Of a DNA stretch of 64,000 bases, positions 1 to 12,350 are shown piece by piece. How positions within the stretch are numbered: position 1 is the first letter of the stretch; every line of letters begins with the position of its first letter. A model generated the notes under the pieces. The model saw nothing but the letters and a program-made list of their open reading frames with translations. It searched no databases and had not been told where the DNA came from. The DNA comes from Strigops habroptila (Eukaryota > Chordata > Aves > Psittaciformes > Psittacidae): the NCBI RefSeq assembly GCF_004027225.2, contig NC_044277.2:31856495-31920494 (forward strand), in the 5' to 3' direction. A program made the position numbers and the translations under genes.

Positions 1-927
1 GGAGTTGTGTCACAATATTATGTGTATCACAAACCTTCTGTCAGGCGTGTAAGTAAGCTCCAGTGACCTTCAAATTAGGCACCCCTCTGCCTATATGTCC
101 TAACAGTATGGCAGATTGCTCTAGACCCTCACAAAAAATGCCCAAGCAGGAAACTTTTAAGGAGAAACATCTATAAGGTGGGAGACCAGTTTTCAAATTT
201 AATCTCTTCCTGATGTGGAGCAGGCTCTTCAATGCTCCTTTGCTGAGATCTAATACGCCCACCATGTTGCTGAGTGGTCTGATTTGATTTTGCTTTTTGA
301 TTAATCTGTTTCATTTTACAAATAAACATCCATAGAGCTAAAAAAGGGAAAGATATCCATCTGCAAGTTGGTGGCTAAAATGGAGGAACTGTGATCAAAG
401 CCTTGCTTTAAGTTTTTGCCCAAACTGCCTCTACAGTTTTTGATTTTCTGCCTGGTCTCAAAAGTCACAAAAGACTTCTGGCAGGGACAACAAATGAAGT
501 AAAGAGATGATGGGTGTTAGTATTTGTGCTGTTGCGGGTATGGCAAGGAAACCTTTATCCAAACCACAATTATTGCAATGTTGCAAGACCTTTTGATAGA
601 TGGATTCACTCAGCTGAAAATGTGTTAGCCACATTGATTGCTGAGGACCTTGTGAACTGTTTTATTCTTGAGGAACATAGCTATATTCATAACTCAGAGA
701 CACAACTCAACAAAAAGCAATGGGACATAGCTTTCCCGTGGTTAGATTTACCAGAGCAAAAAGATGCATCAATCAGAAGTCGTAGAAGCACCTGAACACC
801 TTACATGTACCAGGTAGCATTTCCTTTTATCAACAGGCATCACTATGCATTCTGTAGTATAGTTTGTGCAACACGCTGTTTGTTCAAGCGTTGGTCATCT
901 TTAGACATTGTAGCATCTTAGAGAAAA

Positions 928-1111
928 TACCGGAACAAGTTGCCCAGAAAGGTGGTAGATGCACCATCCCTGGAGACTTTATAGGCCAGGGTGGATGTGG
1001 TCCTGGGCAACCTGATCTAACTGAAGATGTCCCTGCTCATTGCAGGGGGGCTGGACTAGATGACCTTTGGAGGTCCCTTACAACCCAAACTGTTCCATGA
1101 TTCTATATCTG
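928..1111 (+). mobile_element. CR1 LINE 3'-end fragment
   Basis: The sequence follows the avian CR1 3' terminus: GTTGCCCAGAAAGGTGGTAG, then a CCATCCCTGGAGAC block, TGGGCAACCTGATCTA, GGACTAGATGACCTTTGGAG, and a terminal ATTCTAT-type end. It is 5'-truncated, as is usual for CR1. A 78-codon open frame across it is chance. Confidence 0.93.
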
Positions 1112-3540
1112 TTGCTTTGGGCATTTCACCAGCAGAGTTCACAGAGATCATGGTTTCCCAGCCTGGCTCTCAGAAAAATGTTTAAAAGAGCAGCACTTAA
1201 CAAAGATACTCACAGCACTCCACAATTCCTGGCCTTTGCATGAAGGAGCCGTACGTGTGATCATGTATCATCCATCACAATGATGAAGAACAAAATTAAC
1301 AGAAATGTTTTTCTGTATCATCCTCACCAGCTATTTCACCCAAGTGACTTAAAATGTAATCATAAAGTTCTGTAAAAGTGAATAGTCAAATATAAATTCG
1401 GTTATAAAGATACATGAAATTTATGAAGTCATGCAATGATTGCATGATTCTAGAATGATTACTTGAACACAACTTTATATACTTAAGTTATGAATAGATG
1501 GCATGAAGATTTTCTCTTATGTTACTAGTTTTAAAAGTTTCATTTCAAAATTATAATACAATGATTGCATGAGGACAGAACTGTAATTTTATTATCATTG
1601 TATTACTTTGAAAAAGTCATTCTTGTGTATTTACAGTGATTGGAAGCAATTATTTCTACTAAGGGGAGCTTCTACTATGCTTTTAATTGAGATTAAAGAC
1701 TGTTTATTTTTTTAGTTTCATTTTGTCCAAGATGAACTAATGAAGAAAAGTTACCAGCAGTTAAGATTCTGCAACTAATATGAAATCCAAGAAAGGTTTT
1801 GACCAATGGAGAAATGTCAGAGCTGCAGGCCACTGGTGAATGAAAGGCGGGTTATCATTAAAAAGAAAAATGTCATTATTTAAATTCCTTTGAAGATACA
1901 TTTTAAAAGAAAGATACAGGAAATTGTCCTGATTTCTGAACTGCATTTGTTATAAAACTGGTTAATTTACTCCCCTTGCATCTTAAGCATAGAAAGATCA
2001 AAAAGTATTTTGTTTACTAAACAAAAAATCTCCTGAAATGAAGAACAACTGGGCTTTCATAGAAATAGTCTCTGACATTTAGATATTAGCACATATACTC
2101 ATTGTTTCAATATGGCTGTTCGTAAAAAAGACAAATACATACTCCCTTTTCTTTTGCACAGTATCATAAGAGATAATCAGTCAGCATTTGAAAGAGTAGG
2201 TTTCCGTTTCCACCCCTTTCCTAAAAGGATTTGAGCCTGATTGTCCTTGATTAATTCCCCCAACATGTACATTACAGTGAGTTAGGATGGCATTCTCTCT
2301 GTCACTTCTATTTCACAAAATAATCAAGCATACTTTGAGTCAGGAAGATGTGCAGTATCGCTTTTGTAACCCAGTGATGAGGGCACTTCTGGTAAAATGA
2401 AATCGTGCTGAAACCCAATATTTACATTTAATGTACTTGAAATAAATTACTAATTGGGGCAGTTATATGGTACCGCATATACTCTTGTTGATTTATTTTC
2501 CTGGTTTTGCTCACTCTCAAGCTCACAAACCGTATGCTTCTCTCATTTTTGTGTTTTGGGGGGATAGGGGACTTACGAGCATGCTGGTTTTTTTCTGCCC
2601 GAACACATATACCCAGACAGCTCCAACAAATTCAAGCCTTAAGCGCTGAAATACTTTGTTCTAAGTCCCTTTGCTTCTGATTGATTTGGAATAGGACTGA
2701 GAACTTTGTTGTTGATTTTTATTTTCTCCAGCTGTTTGTCCCGTAAAATTAATTGAGTTAGATGTTGCTCTTGGGCTCAGTGTTGCTGCAGAGACAAGAT
2801 TGGAGAATTTGTCCAGAACCAACTTTTACTCCAAGATATGTGGATTTTGTTGTGATAGGTTAGGAACAAAACCTGGTACTAAACTACATGTATTTTTCAT
2901 ATGTGTCATATGAAATGTGGCTGACAATTTATTTACAAATTTTTATGTATGAATCACTTAAGCTGCATGTATGAGGCAGCAAACCAAAATATGACTCCTT
3001 TCCTGCCAATTAGAACAGAGCATTTAACACTGCAGTGGCTTAGCAGTTTGTTTAGTTGTAATGGTGCAGTCCTGTCCTGTTTGACCCTGTGAGAGTCATT
3101 AATTCCTCATTTACTCTCTGGAAAAGAAATGGTTAGACTTAGACATATCAGCCTTTCTAAAGTAAGGTAGGAATATGAGTATTTCTGTTTAAAATATCAC
3201 TGTTAAAAGTAGCATCTTTACCAACATATGAACTACCGCAAGGAGCCAAAATATAAAGGGGGAATAATGTTTGACAATGAAAATTTGTGGAGAAGTATGT
3301 CACTGGACCAAGACCTTTCCAATTAAAATGCTCAAGATTTTTTGATTGGTTTGGTTTTGGTTTTTTCTTCCCCTCGAGGAGTAAATTCCATCTCCCCAAG
3401 CATCCCGATCTCTTGTCAGAGTTGGCTGGCATAAAAACAGTATCACAGAGTTTCTGTGAGATTTAAGCAGTTGAAGCTTTTTTTTCTTCTGAATATCTAA
3501 ATTGAAGTCTAAGAAATCTTTGAATAGTAAGAATAAATGA
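1112..3540. other. Intergenic, no gene recognised
   Basis: AT-rich sequence with only short chance frames. It includes a perfect 19-base odd palindrome at 1429-1447 and a second copy of its right part at 1559-1572. Confidence 0.6.
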
Positions 3541-3645
3541 AGGACATAAGGAGTGCTCTGCTGGGTCAGATCAGTGGTCCCCCTATCCCAGTGCTCCGTC
3601 GACAGTATCAGCCATAGGGGAGGCTGTGCAGGGAGCACACATAAG
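3541..3645 (+). repeat. Unclassified sauropsid-type interspersed repeat fragment
   Basis: The segment beginning AGTGCTCTGCTGGGTCAGAT and continuing through a CCCAGTGCTCC-type block and a GACAGT block resembles a repeat I remember as common in turtle, crocodile and bird genomes (CTGGGTCAGACC...CCAGTATCCTGTCT). I cannot name its family or fix its ends. Confidence 0.4.
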
Positions 3646-4580
3646 CTGACTGCATTCTGCTGTCTGTTCCCCTTTGCAGACTGAGCTGCGGCCCAGCAGA
3701 GACCAGCCAGGGCAGAAGGACATGCCCTGCTCTACTGCCGGTGTTTATGGCAAAGACTGCTGGTCACAGCAGCACAGAAATTGAAATCCCTGCTGCCTCA
3801 TAGAGGGCCAAGGAGAGAATCAAACATTTACCGTGTGAACTGCTGCAACCACTGTTGCTATTGCCAGGAATTATATCTCCTGCTACACCTAAACTCCTTA
3901 GTTTACCCTGCCTTGAAAGGGAAGGGACAGAGAAAATTCCTTCCTGTTGGCTTCTGTCGTGTTCCCGCCTTTCTTCACCTTTCTCCTTTGTTCCTCCTAA
4001 GTATCTAGATTGGGGTTTTTAATTTGTTTATAGGATGGGGATTAAGAAAAATTTCTGCCCTCATTGATCATGTTGTCTTGCTCCAATCTGAGACCCACAC
4101 AGACATTACAGAGAGGATGGGCTTTTAGCTGTGGTGGTAATTCTCTAAGATGTTTAAGAAGATGGTCTTTGTATTGGGGAATAACACCCTGACAGCAGTG
4201 GAGAAGGAAATCTCAGTGTATAGTATCACCATTCCCTTTGAGTCTCTATGGTTCTAAGTAGTCTTCACCCCCCTTATGCCTTTTGTCTTCTCCCTCCCCT
4301 GTGCTACCTTTCTCCTTCCCTTTTCTAGCCCCACCAGGCCAGTTTTGCCTCTCAGCCCTCTCCCGCCAGGGTGCAGATACCTTGCCTACTACCACATGCT
4401 CTCCTTTTGCCAGCAAAACATCGTCCAAATGCCAGTTACAGTCCCTGTTATGTATGTATGTATTTGATTTTTTTTAAATCAAGCACAGACGGGAAAGTAC
4501 CTATGGAACTGCTTCTACACAGGCTGCTCTTTACTCACAGTTTCCTGCATGTTCAAGTGCCAGTACAGAATTATCTGCAA

Positions 4581-4653
4581 CACAGATTTACATGTACTCA
4601 TGGATTTACAGGTACATCACAGATTTACAGGTACTCACAGATTTACAGGTACT
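4581..4653 (+). repeat. 18-bp minisatellite, four copies
   Basis: Four tandem copies of a unit like CACAGATTTACAGGTACT lie at 4581-4598, 4599-4617, 4618-4635 and 4636-4653. The last two are identical; the second has one extra base and changes at its start. Confidence 0.93.
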
Positions 4654-7600
4654 GTAGATGTCACGCCATCCATGCCACCCTAGTAAGTGGCTTCTTGGCA
4701 GCAATCCTTCTGCTAGAGATCTGGTACCTCCAGCACTTCTGCCTAGGTACAGATGTTCCATATCAGATCCTGCAGTGAAACATAGCATGGTTTATAAGTC
4801 TCAGGCCTTGCTTGAGCTGAGTCATGTATCTTGTTAATGTGGGCAAAGTCAGACATAGGCATCATAATTACTGATCATAGGTAGCATGAGAGGATTGATG
4901 CTTTGGAGGGAATTGAGGGGCAGAAAACCCCAGGAGCTAAAGAAATAAAACTGTTATTTAGCTATTAAAATTCTGAGCTGGTGCTTGGAGTCCTTTACTA
5001 TCTCGTGATACCACAGCCTGAAGGTCAGGTGAAATTACCTTTATCCACATCCTGATAGTACAACTGGAACCCTCTGGAACAGCCCTGTTCAAGGATCAGT
5101 AAGAATATTTAATTCTGATTTTATGTTGGCATGACTAAGCATGCTAATTCTTCTATTATAGGTTGTTAGTAGTTCTTTTTTCTTCTATATAAATTACTCA
5201 TACCCTGCTGTGCAAAACAGAGTCTGTATAAATTATACCAGCATGGACAGTTATGATCCACTTACTAAGAATTAATTTATGTCATCTTATATATCATGTC
5301 AGTTTTCAATAGCAGCTCTTTCTAAATGGCAAAAATCAACACAATGTTTAGAATAAAGATCTTAAGATTGTTAATTTTTATTATTATTATTTCCTATAAA
5401 TTTCCAGATAAATGTAATTAAATATGTGATTCCACAGCCACATGAAAAAGAAGGAATTGTTTAAAAATTGGTTCATAAGGGAAGATTTAATTAGAATTAC
5501 AAAGGACAACTAAAGCAATGAACTTTGTCAGTTGGCATATGGCTCTTTCATATGTAGACCTTTGAAGAAGGTGCTCATTAGCGTATTTCTATATTTTGCC
5601 TGGGAGCACTTCAGCCAGACTTATTCAAGTTTCATTAATATTTTAAAATTTGTAGCAAAAATGTAACTTTAATTATAGGGTTGGATTATTTGAAAATTAA
5701 AATACTGCCTTTAGCTGTACTAAAAGAGCACTCAGAAGAGACTTTGTGAGAATCTTATTTCTCCTTAAATCCCACAAGGTGGAATCAATTTCTATTTTAA
5801 TTAATAGCTTATTTGCCAGTCATTTACAATTCAGTGTGTAGCCTTGACTGTTAGCACCTCTAAATACTCATTCCTCACACTGGGTAAATTATTTTCTCAG
5901 TATCAGGAAAAGGTCTGTGACGCGGTATCTTTTTTTGAGGCAATGATGGCTCAATGGTACCCGTGTAGTACATTTGGTCGCATGAAGGAGGGACAGATAT
6001 GATCATAGAAGGGTAAGGCCATTGCAAGGATACCATGAGGTGGATGGGCTGCCACCCTCACCAGCAGCGGAAGCAGTTTCCAGCTCTGTGCCTGCAGTGC
6101 AGGAGATGCAGGAAGAATTGTTCTTTCCTCATTTCTTCTTTAAACTTAATGGTGTCAAATGTTGATTAAATGAGGTCAGCCAACCACCAAATTCTCCTCT
6201 CTACTTCCTTCTGTGCCCTCAGTCCCAAGCTTTCCCACCCCTTCTTCCACACTTCTGCATGTCCTTCCACCAACAAGCAACCAGACCCCAATCTCCCTCT
6301 CTCTCACAGCAAGACCCAGCCCTTTATTTTCTGCCTATTCAGCTTTGTTATGGCATTTACTTACCTGTGTCATATTGGGACCTTCAACTCCTCCTCACAA
6401 ACAATCTCTACAATTCTCTAATTCCCTATCTCACCTCTCAGAATAACCAGACACATATTTCTAAGTAGATATACCATTTGTTTACCAACATTTTGCTTGT
6501 GTAGCATGGATTATGCATTAAAAAAATCCTACATTTGGCAGTAGTTTGGCCATGGGTATACAGGTGGCTGAAAAATATAGAGGGATGTTTATTAGAGAAT
6601 TCCTTTTTTTTCCTAGGAATCTCTCCTTTCACCCACCTTCCATACTCTGCTGTTCTGCATCCAGAAACCCCAACTCTCTTTTTCCTCTGACCTACAGTTA
6701 AAAGAGAGCACCACTGCCAAGGACTGGGGAATATGCTGCATCCACAGCTGCTGCAGTGGATTCCAAACCCACACAGCTACAGCTACAGCTAAAGGACGGT
6801 ATGTGAGGATTTTTGTTGCTGCTTTAAGGGAGTGCAGGTTATACACATCAAAACACTGACCTGTTCTCTGAATGCTTATGTTAGAAAACATAATTAATTG
6901 CTTACAGAATGTGGGGCCCCAGAAAAGGAAGTTCAAGCAAGCAGTATAGTAAATGCTTTGCAAAGAAGCTTTCAGATTTGCAAAGTCAATTGGCACTTTC
7001 CAAAACGGTGTCGCCAACGTCAGCCGAGTAGGTGCCATTGAAAACACCACCAAGGTAAATACTGAAAGGTCAGCTCCTCTTTTGTGCCAGTTGTGTGTGT
7101 CTGTTCTTCAGCCTTCTTGCTCTAAACAGACTGGTATCTGTATGTGCACAAATATTAAAACATACATTCTTACATTGGTGCCAGCGTCTGTTTTTCTTAA
7201 AGAAGCAATATTTATATATGCAAACAAGTTACAGAGGGTATGGACTGCAATGTTTTCACACCATAGTTTCTTCTTGCCTTGAAAAAAAAGGGGAAAAGGG
7301 ACAAGTCTTTCCTGATGTGGATGAGAGCTTTGAGATCTTGGCATCTTTGCAGTAGTACCTGACCGATCTGCGGATAAACTTTGTAAGCCATATGGTCTTT
7401 TGTGACTAGTCCTCCTGAGGATGCTATAAAATTCAGCGCAGCCAAGTGGAAGCAACAATGTTTACTCAAAGTTTGCTTCCTTTGGAAAAGAAATTTGATG
7501 TGGCTTCATTTTAATTAGTTTGTACCATGCAAGAAATATACTCACTACAGAGGAGGTGTGAAATGGTGTGAAACTGTCAAAATGCGGTAGGGCTGCCGAA

Positions 7601-10600
7601 ATCAGAGTCTGGATATTGCGAGAGACAGGGAGTTAGAAGGATTCCTCAGGTTTTTTGGCACACATCAAAGAGGATACAAAGGGTTCTGTGGCTGGCGCTG
7701 TATGATTGTGCAAGCATGATGTATATCTAGCAGGGTCAGTGAGCTGGACACTTGTACTACATGGGAAAGGTGTCGCTCTCTGCTGCTATTATCACAAATG
7801 TATTAGACATGTAACTTCCCCACATGCGAGTGCATGGCTAAAAAGGGGAAATTTTGATTCCTTCGTTTCTTCTGTGCAGATCATATTGATTCAGCAATGG
7901 AGGTAAAAAGGACCTATCCCTCAAACCTTGCTGACAGTCTATATGTCCTTTGCAGTTAGCAAATCAAAATACTACTATGTTTGTGTTCTCTGCTATTGCT
8001 TGTCAGTGTTATAATGAAATGGCACATAATTTCTGGTCGTTGGTCTAGTCTTAGGAAAGTAAAGTTTTAATGTTTGAATATTTAGGGGGTTGTAATATAT
8101 TCTGTAATAAATCTGATAAGTGTACAGCAGTTTGTTGTTGTTTTTTAGATCTCACCTTAGCACTTTTAAAAATAGCAAAATGGTAAAATACTGCCACTTA
8201 TGTGCAAAGTTGTCAGGGTGCATAGTAGGGAGGTTTTATGAAAAGGTGCTTATTCCTGGGGTAAATGCTTCTCAGGAAATTTTCAGAGGTTGAAAGTTTT
8301 TGGGGAAGATTGTTAAACCTGATCCTGTGGTTTCAGTGAAAACTTGTGGATGACATTTCTTATGTATTGTGGCTTTTTTTCTCCTAAATATTTCATATCA
8401 CACAAATTTACAACTGAATTACATTGTATAAGTGATAGCATATCACATATGCAAAATAATATTATCATAATAAAAAGCCACACAGCATTGATGTGGTGAC
8501 CCACCTGACACTGGGCACATTTTAACTCTAAGCACTTTCTCCCATCAGCCAAGTTTCCCTTTCACAATCACTTCCCAACACCAGGACCACCCGTTCACTG
8601 ACATATGATAAGGTTTTGAAAAATGACCTGTCAGCAAGACTCACATCTATACTTAAATAATGATAAAAATAACTGAAATTTCTAAGGTTCCCAAAATATA
8701 CATTAGAAAAAATGCTCTGAGGGAGCTGTATAATGCATGATTTCCAGATGTATAATAAATAACATGTTTCTTTAAAAAATGCTAGGAAGGCAGTTTCTTC
8801 CAACACTTAAGACAGTTTGAAGGACAAAGGCACATAAAGCAAACTATTCAGTGCAGGAAAGATGGTTTGGCGTTGGTAGTGTCTATAGAGATTGATGTAA
8901 GGAAACTCAAGGTCAAATTTCTGATAATTTTTTTATGAGAATCTTTAATTATAATGTATATATTTCCATGTGTAGAAGAGTGATGTAAAACATCCAAGTG
9001 AAAATATTTCTGTTATATTTCACATTCCCCATATCCAGCTGCTTATCCAACTTCCATACTTTGCCAGGCTGCTGCTCCTGGTACAGTGCCTTTGTCAGTT
9101 CTTAGAGTGCATGTCTACTCACAGCCTTCTCTTCCATATGAGATGCTACTCCCAAATCTGTTTGGAAAGCTTTTATTCTTTCTTGGGCTGCAGATGTTCT
9201 TAAAACCAGGATTTGGACCTCTGGTGTTTCAACATTTTCCCTAATCTCACAGTACATTTGGCAACACAAACCAAGGCAAGCTGCACATATCTCCTGTCAA
9301 AGTAGAAAATATCCAGTTGTCCTGGGGAACTCTCAAGAAGGCCAGCTGGCATTTCAGCTCTTGTGAACAACCATCTATTCTTGATAGAGTCTAAAAAAAT
9401 GCCTAACCAGGACTGATACATTTTGAAGCGTTTCCAGAGGGCTTGTATAAATAACTCGTGAACAGTTACGTACCATCTACTGAATACAAGGACTCCACTA
9501 AGTTCAACTGGAATGTATCGAAATTTTTGTGTTCAGTATTCAATCTTATACCCTATACTTTGTGCACTTACAACCATCTTTTATCAAATTCCATATTTTT
9601 CTCCAGTTAGCCCTTTAAAAATATTTTCCACAATTTGCTCACCACAGTATTGTTTCAGCCGTTTGTTGCCTGCCAGAATGAATTTTCTCAGTCTCTTTTA
9701 TTTCACAGCTTGCTTTAGTTTGAGCCTGAACTCTTCCTCCCTGTTGCCTTTCTTATACTCACTGTACTTTTCATTCTTGGAACAGTGCAGGCATTTGTTT
9801 CACTGTGTCCCTTTCTTCAACTCCTCAGCAATTGTTTTCACTTTCCTTGCCTTTATTTTATCATCTTCTGTCCATTATTTTCCTACTACTCTAGCAGCCT
9901 GACATGGTAGTTCAGGCTAATACCATTAAATGAGACTAAGGAAAACATGTCTTCTCCAGCTATAAACGCCAAATAAAGCAAAGACAGAAGATAGCTGGGT
10001 CATGTTATACAGATGAGATTTTTACAAAAAGTTTGATTTGTTAAATGGCAATTGCCTGTATTTTCTTTCTTTTTATTTTTTTTTTTAATGTCTACTTTTA
10101 TCTTTATCCTTCAAGATGCAATGCAGTACAATACCAATTTAATATCACTGCTACAAAATAGTTAATAAAACAGAAGTAGAAGCTGCATAGCATGTACGAA
10201 GGGTATGGAGCTTCTGACAGATAACACTGTGTCTCTTTAGTAAAATTACTTTCTGATCTCATGCCAATTCTCTCTGTCTCCTTGACAGCCTCTCACTTGG
10301 CTATAGAATATAATATGGATCCTGGCTTTGCTATTCTTAATTTTGGGTGGGGTTTTTTTGTTATTAGACATACTATGGTAGATCAGTGAGTGAAGAACCA
10401 TTTCAGATTTCTGTAAGGAACCAAAAAATGCAGTCTGCCTTGTTTTTTTTCTGATGTTTTCTGCTCATTCTCTGAAAGTATCTTCAGTGATCTTACACAG
10501 ATAGTAACAAACTGGTATGCTTGTTATAGTACTTCTACTGCTTTGCGTTCCAGGTGTGCCATTTAATTGTAACCATTTCAAAGATGACTTGACTTTGAAG

Positions 10601-12289
10601 AAAATCCCTAGATTCTTTACTAAGGTCTGAAAACAAGATGGATAGAAAAGAAATTCTTTGGTAAGCCTTTAAATCCACAAAAGGAAATGTTGACATGGCA
10701 CAGGTAAGTTGATGAGATGATGAGAAAAAGCTGAAAGATGAAAACAACCCATAATGAATTAAATGACATTATTTGTAAGCCAAGATCTCCAGGGGATTAA
10801 AATCTGATTTCAATTCACCTCATATTTTCCCCATTAAAAAAAAAAATCTGTAATAATATTTCATTAATGAGATAATCCGCCTTGTTTAAAAGACTATATT
10901 AGATCTACGCAGATATAGTTTCAGAGAAACACTTGCTTTTTGAGAATTAATTGTATCAGAAAACTATTAACAGAACCTGGATTTATAATTTGACATTTTT
11001 TAAGCAATCTAATGCAGAATTCTAATTTTGCATCATCTTTTCTTTTTTTTTTTTTTTCATACCTGCAAGAAGAATATTTTCCTCCAGGTCAGGGCTGTAT
11101 TATAGTTGGTAATTCTTTGAGTTTAAAATAAGAGAAACACTCTTATCTCTGTCACTGTTCCTTCCTGGAGTGCTGAATAAGACACCCCATTTGCATTTAT
11201 TAGTTAGTGCTACTTCTCTGCCTTTTTAGTCTGCCTTTCTGTCTTCTTTTATATGATTTTTTTAATTAAATCTTATTCTGTCCTTTCATTACTTATTAAT
11301 GTTTTCATTGGGGAAGCATGATTTTCATTCTCTTCACAAAGCAGAGTCAATTTATTTCAATAACCTCATTTAGACTTAGTTATCAGAAATAACACAATAC
11401 ATTTGTAAATTATGTGAATTGAAATGACAATTTCAGAACACACCTTCCTAACATCATGTCAAATGGTCACACCTGGAATGTGGCTTCTGCTTCATAAGCA
11501 AATGTGCTGACTATTAGTGTGACAGCATCTGATACAGATTATTCACAACTTCTAACTGGGAACACTTGAAATAGGTAGCTAAGTAAGAACTCTATCACTA
11601 TTTCAGCAGTTATGACAAATATGTCCATTATGAAGATGGCTTTGACCATCAGAGTTAACCTCCTCATGTTGACCAGCCCTCTAAAGAAGCCCATGTTGAC
11701 TATACTATTCAGACTCCTACTGTAGGTACCTGAAGTTAGGCAGTGCGAATAACCTCCATGTCACTGCAAATAGCTAGATCTCATTAAATGAAGTATTCAT
11801 AAAGATGCTTAAACTGTAGCTCTTGTTTTAGCCACATTCCCATCGAGCAGTTTCCTGGTGATACCTCCAAACTCCTGTTACCTGCAAACCTCCATCCACA
11901 TTTCCTCCTGACTGCTACATTTCTTATAAATTGGCATTCATCAAGTAATGGTTTAAGGTGAATGCCAGCATATTTTTTTAATTTGTCTTGGTTCTTAATC
12001 TTTATATTGCCAGTGGACTAATTTCTAGCACTTTCAGTCCTACCATTATCATCAACAGTAGATTGTAACATTACAGTTTCCTCCATAAAATATTTAACAA
12101 ATAAAATGTGAAAGCACCTCATTCTGCTCACTTCCTTCAGTTTTCTGATAGCTTCCTATATGCAGTGAGCAATTCAGGTAACATAATTTCTTCCAGTATT
12201 AACAAAGACTTCGTTTACTTCTAATTCTTCACAGCGCCATGACGCAGAAGAGTACAAGTGGAGGATTGCAACTTTTTCCTTGGCATGAA

Positions 12290-12350
12290 TCACAGAGTCA
12301 TAGAATCACATGGTCTAGGTCAAGGTTATAGGAAACTTTTGCAGTCTGAC
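12290..12350 (-). mobile_element. Possible minus-strand CR1 3'-end stub
   Basis: AATCACAGAGTCATAGAATC followed by a TGGTCTAGGTCAAGG-like block resembles the reverse complement of the CR1 terminus. Only about 60 bases can be compared and the match is poor after the terminal repeat. Confidence 0.4.

Noticed and set aside
864..1100. Plus-strand frame of 78 codons that looks GC-rich and protein-like
   Set aside because: It lies across the 3' end of a CR1 element, whose terminal non-coding sequence explains it.
6613..7053. Minus-strand open frame of 146 codons
   Set aside because: No known domain, splice context or family resemblance; overlaps a plus-strand frame of similar quality.
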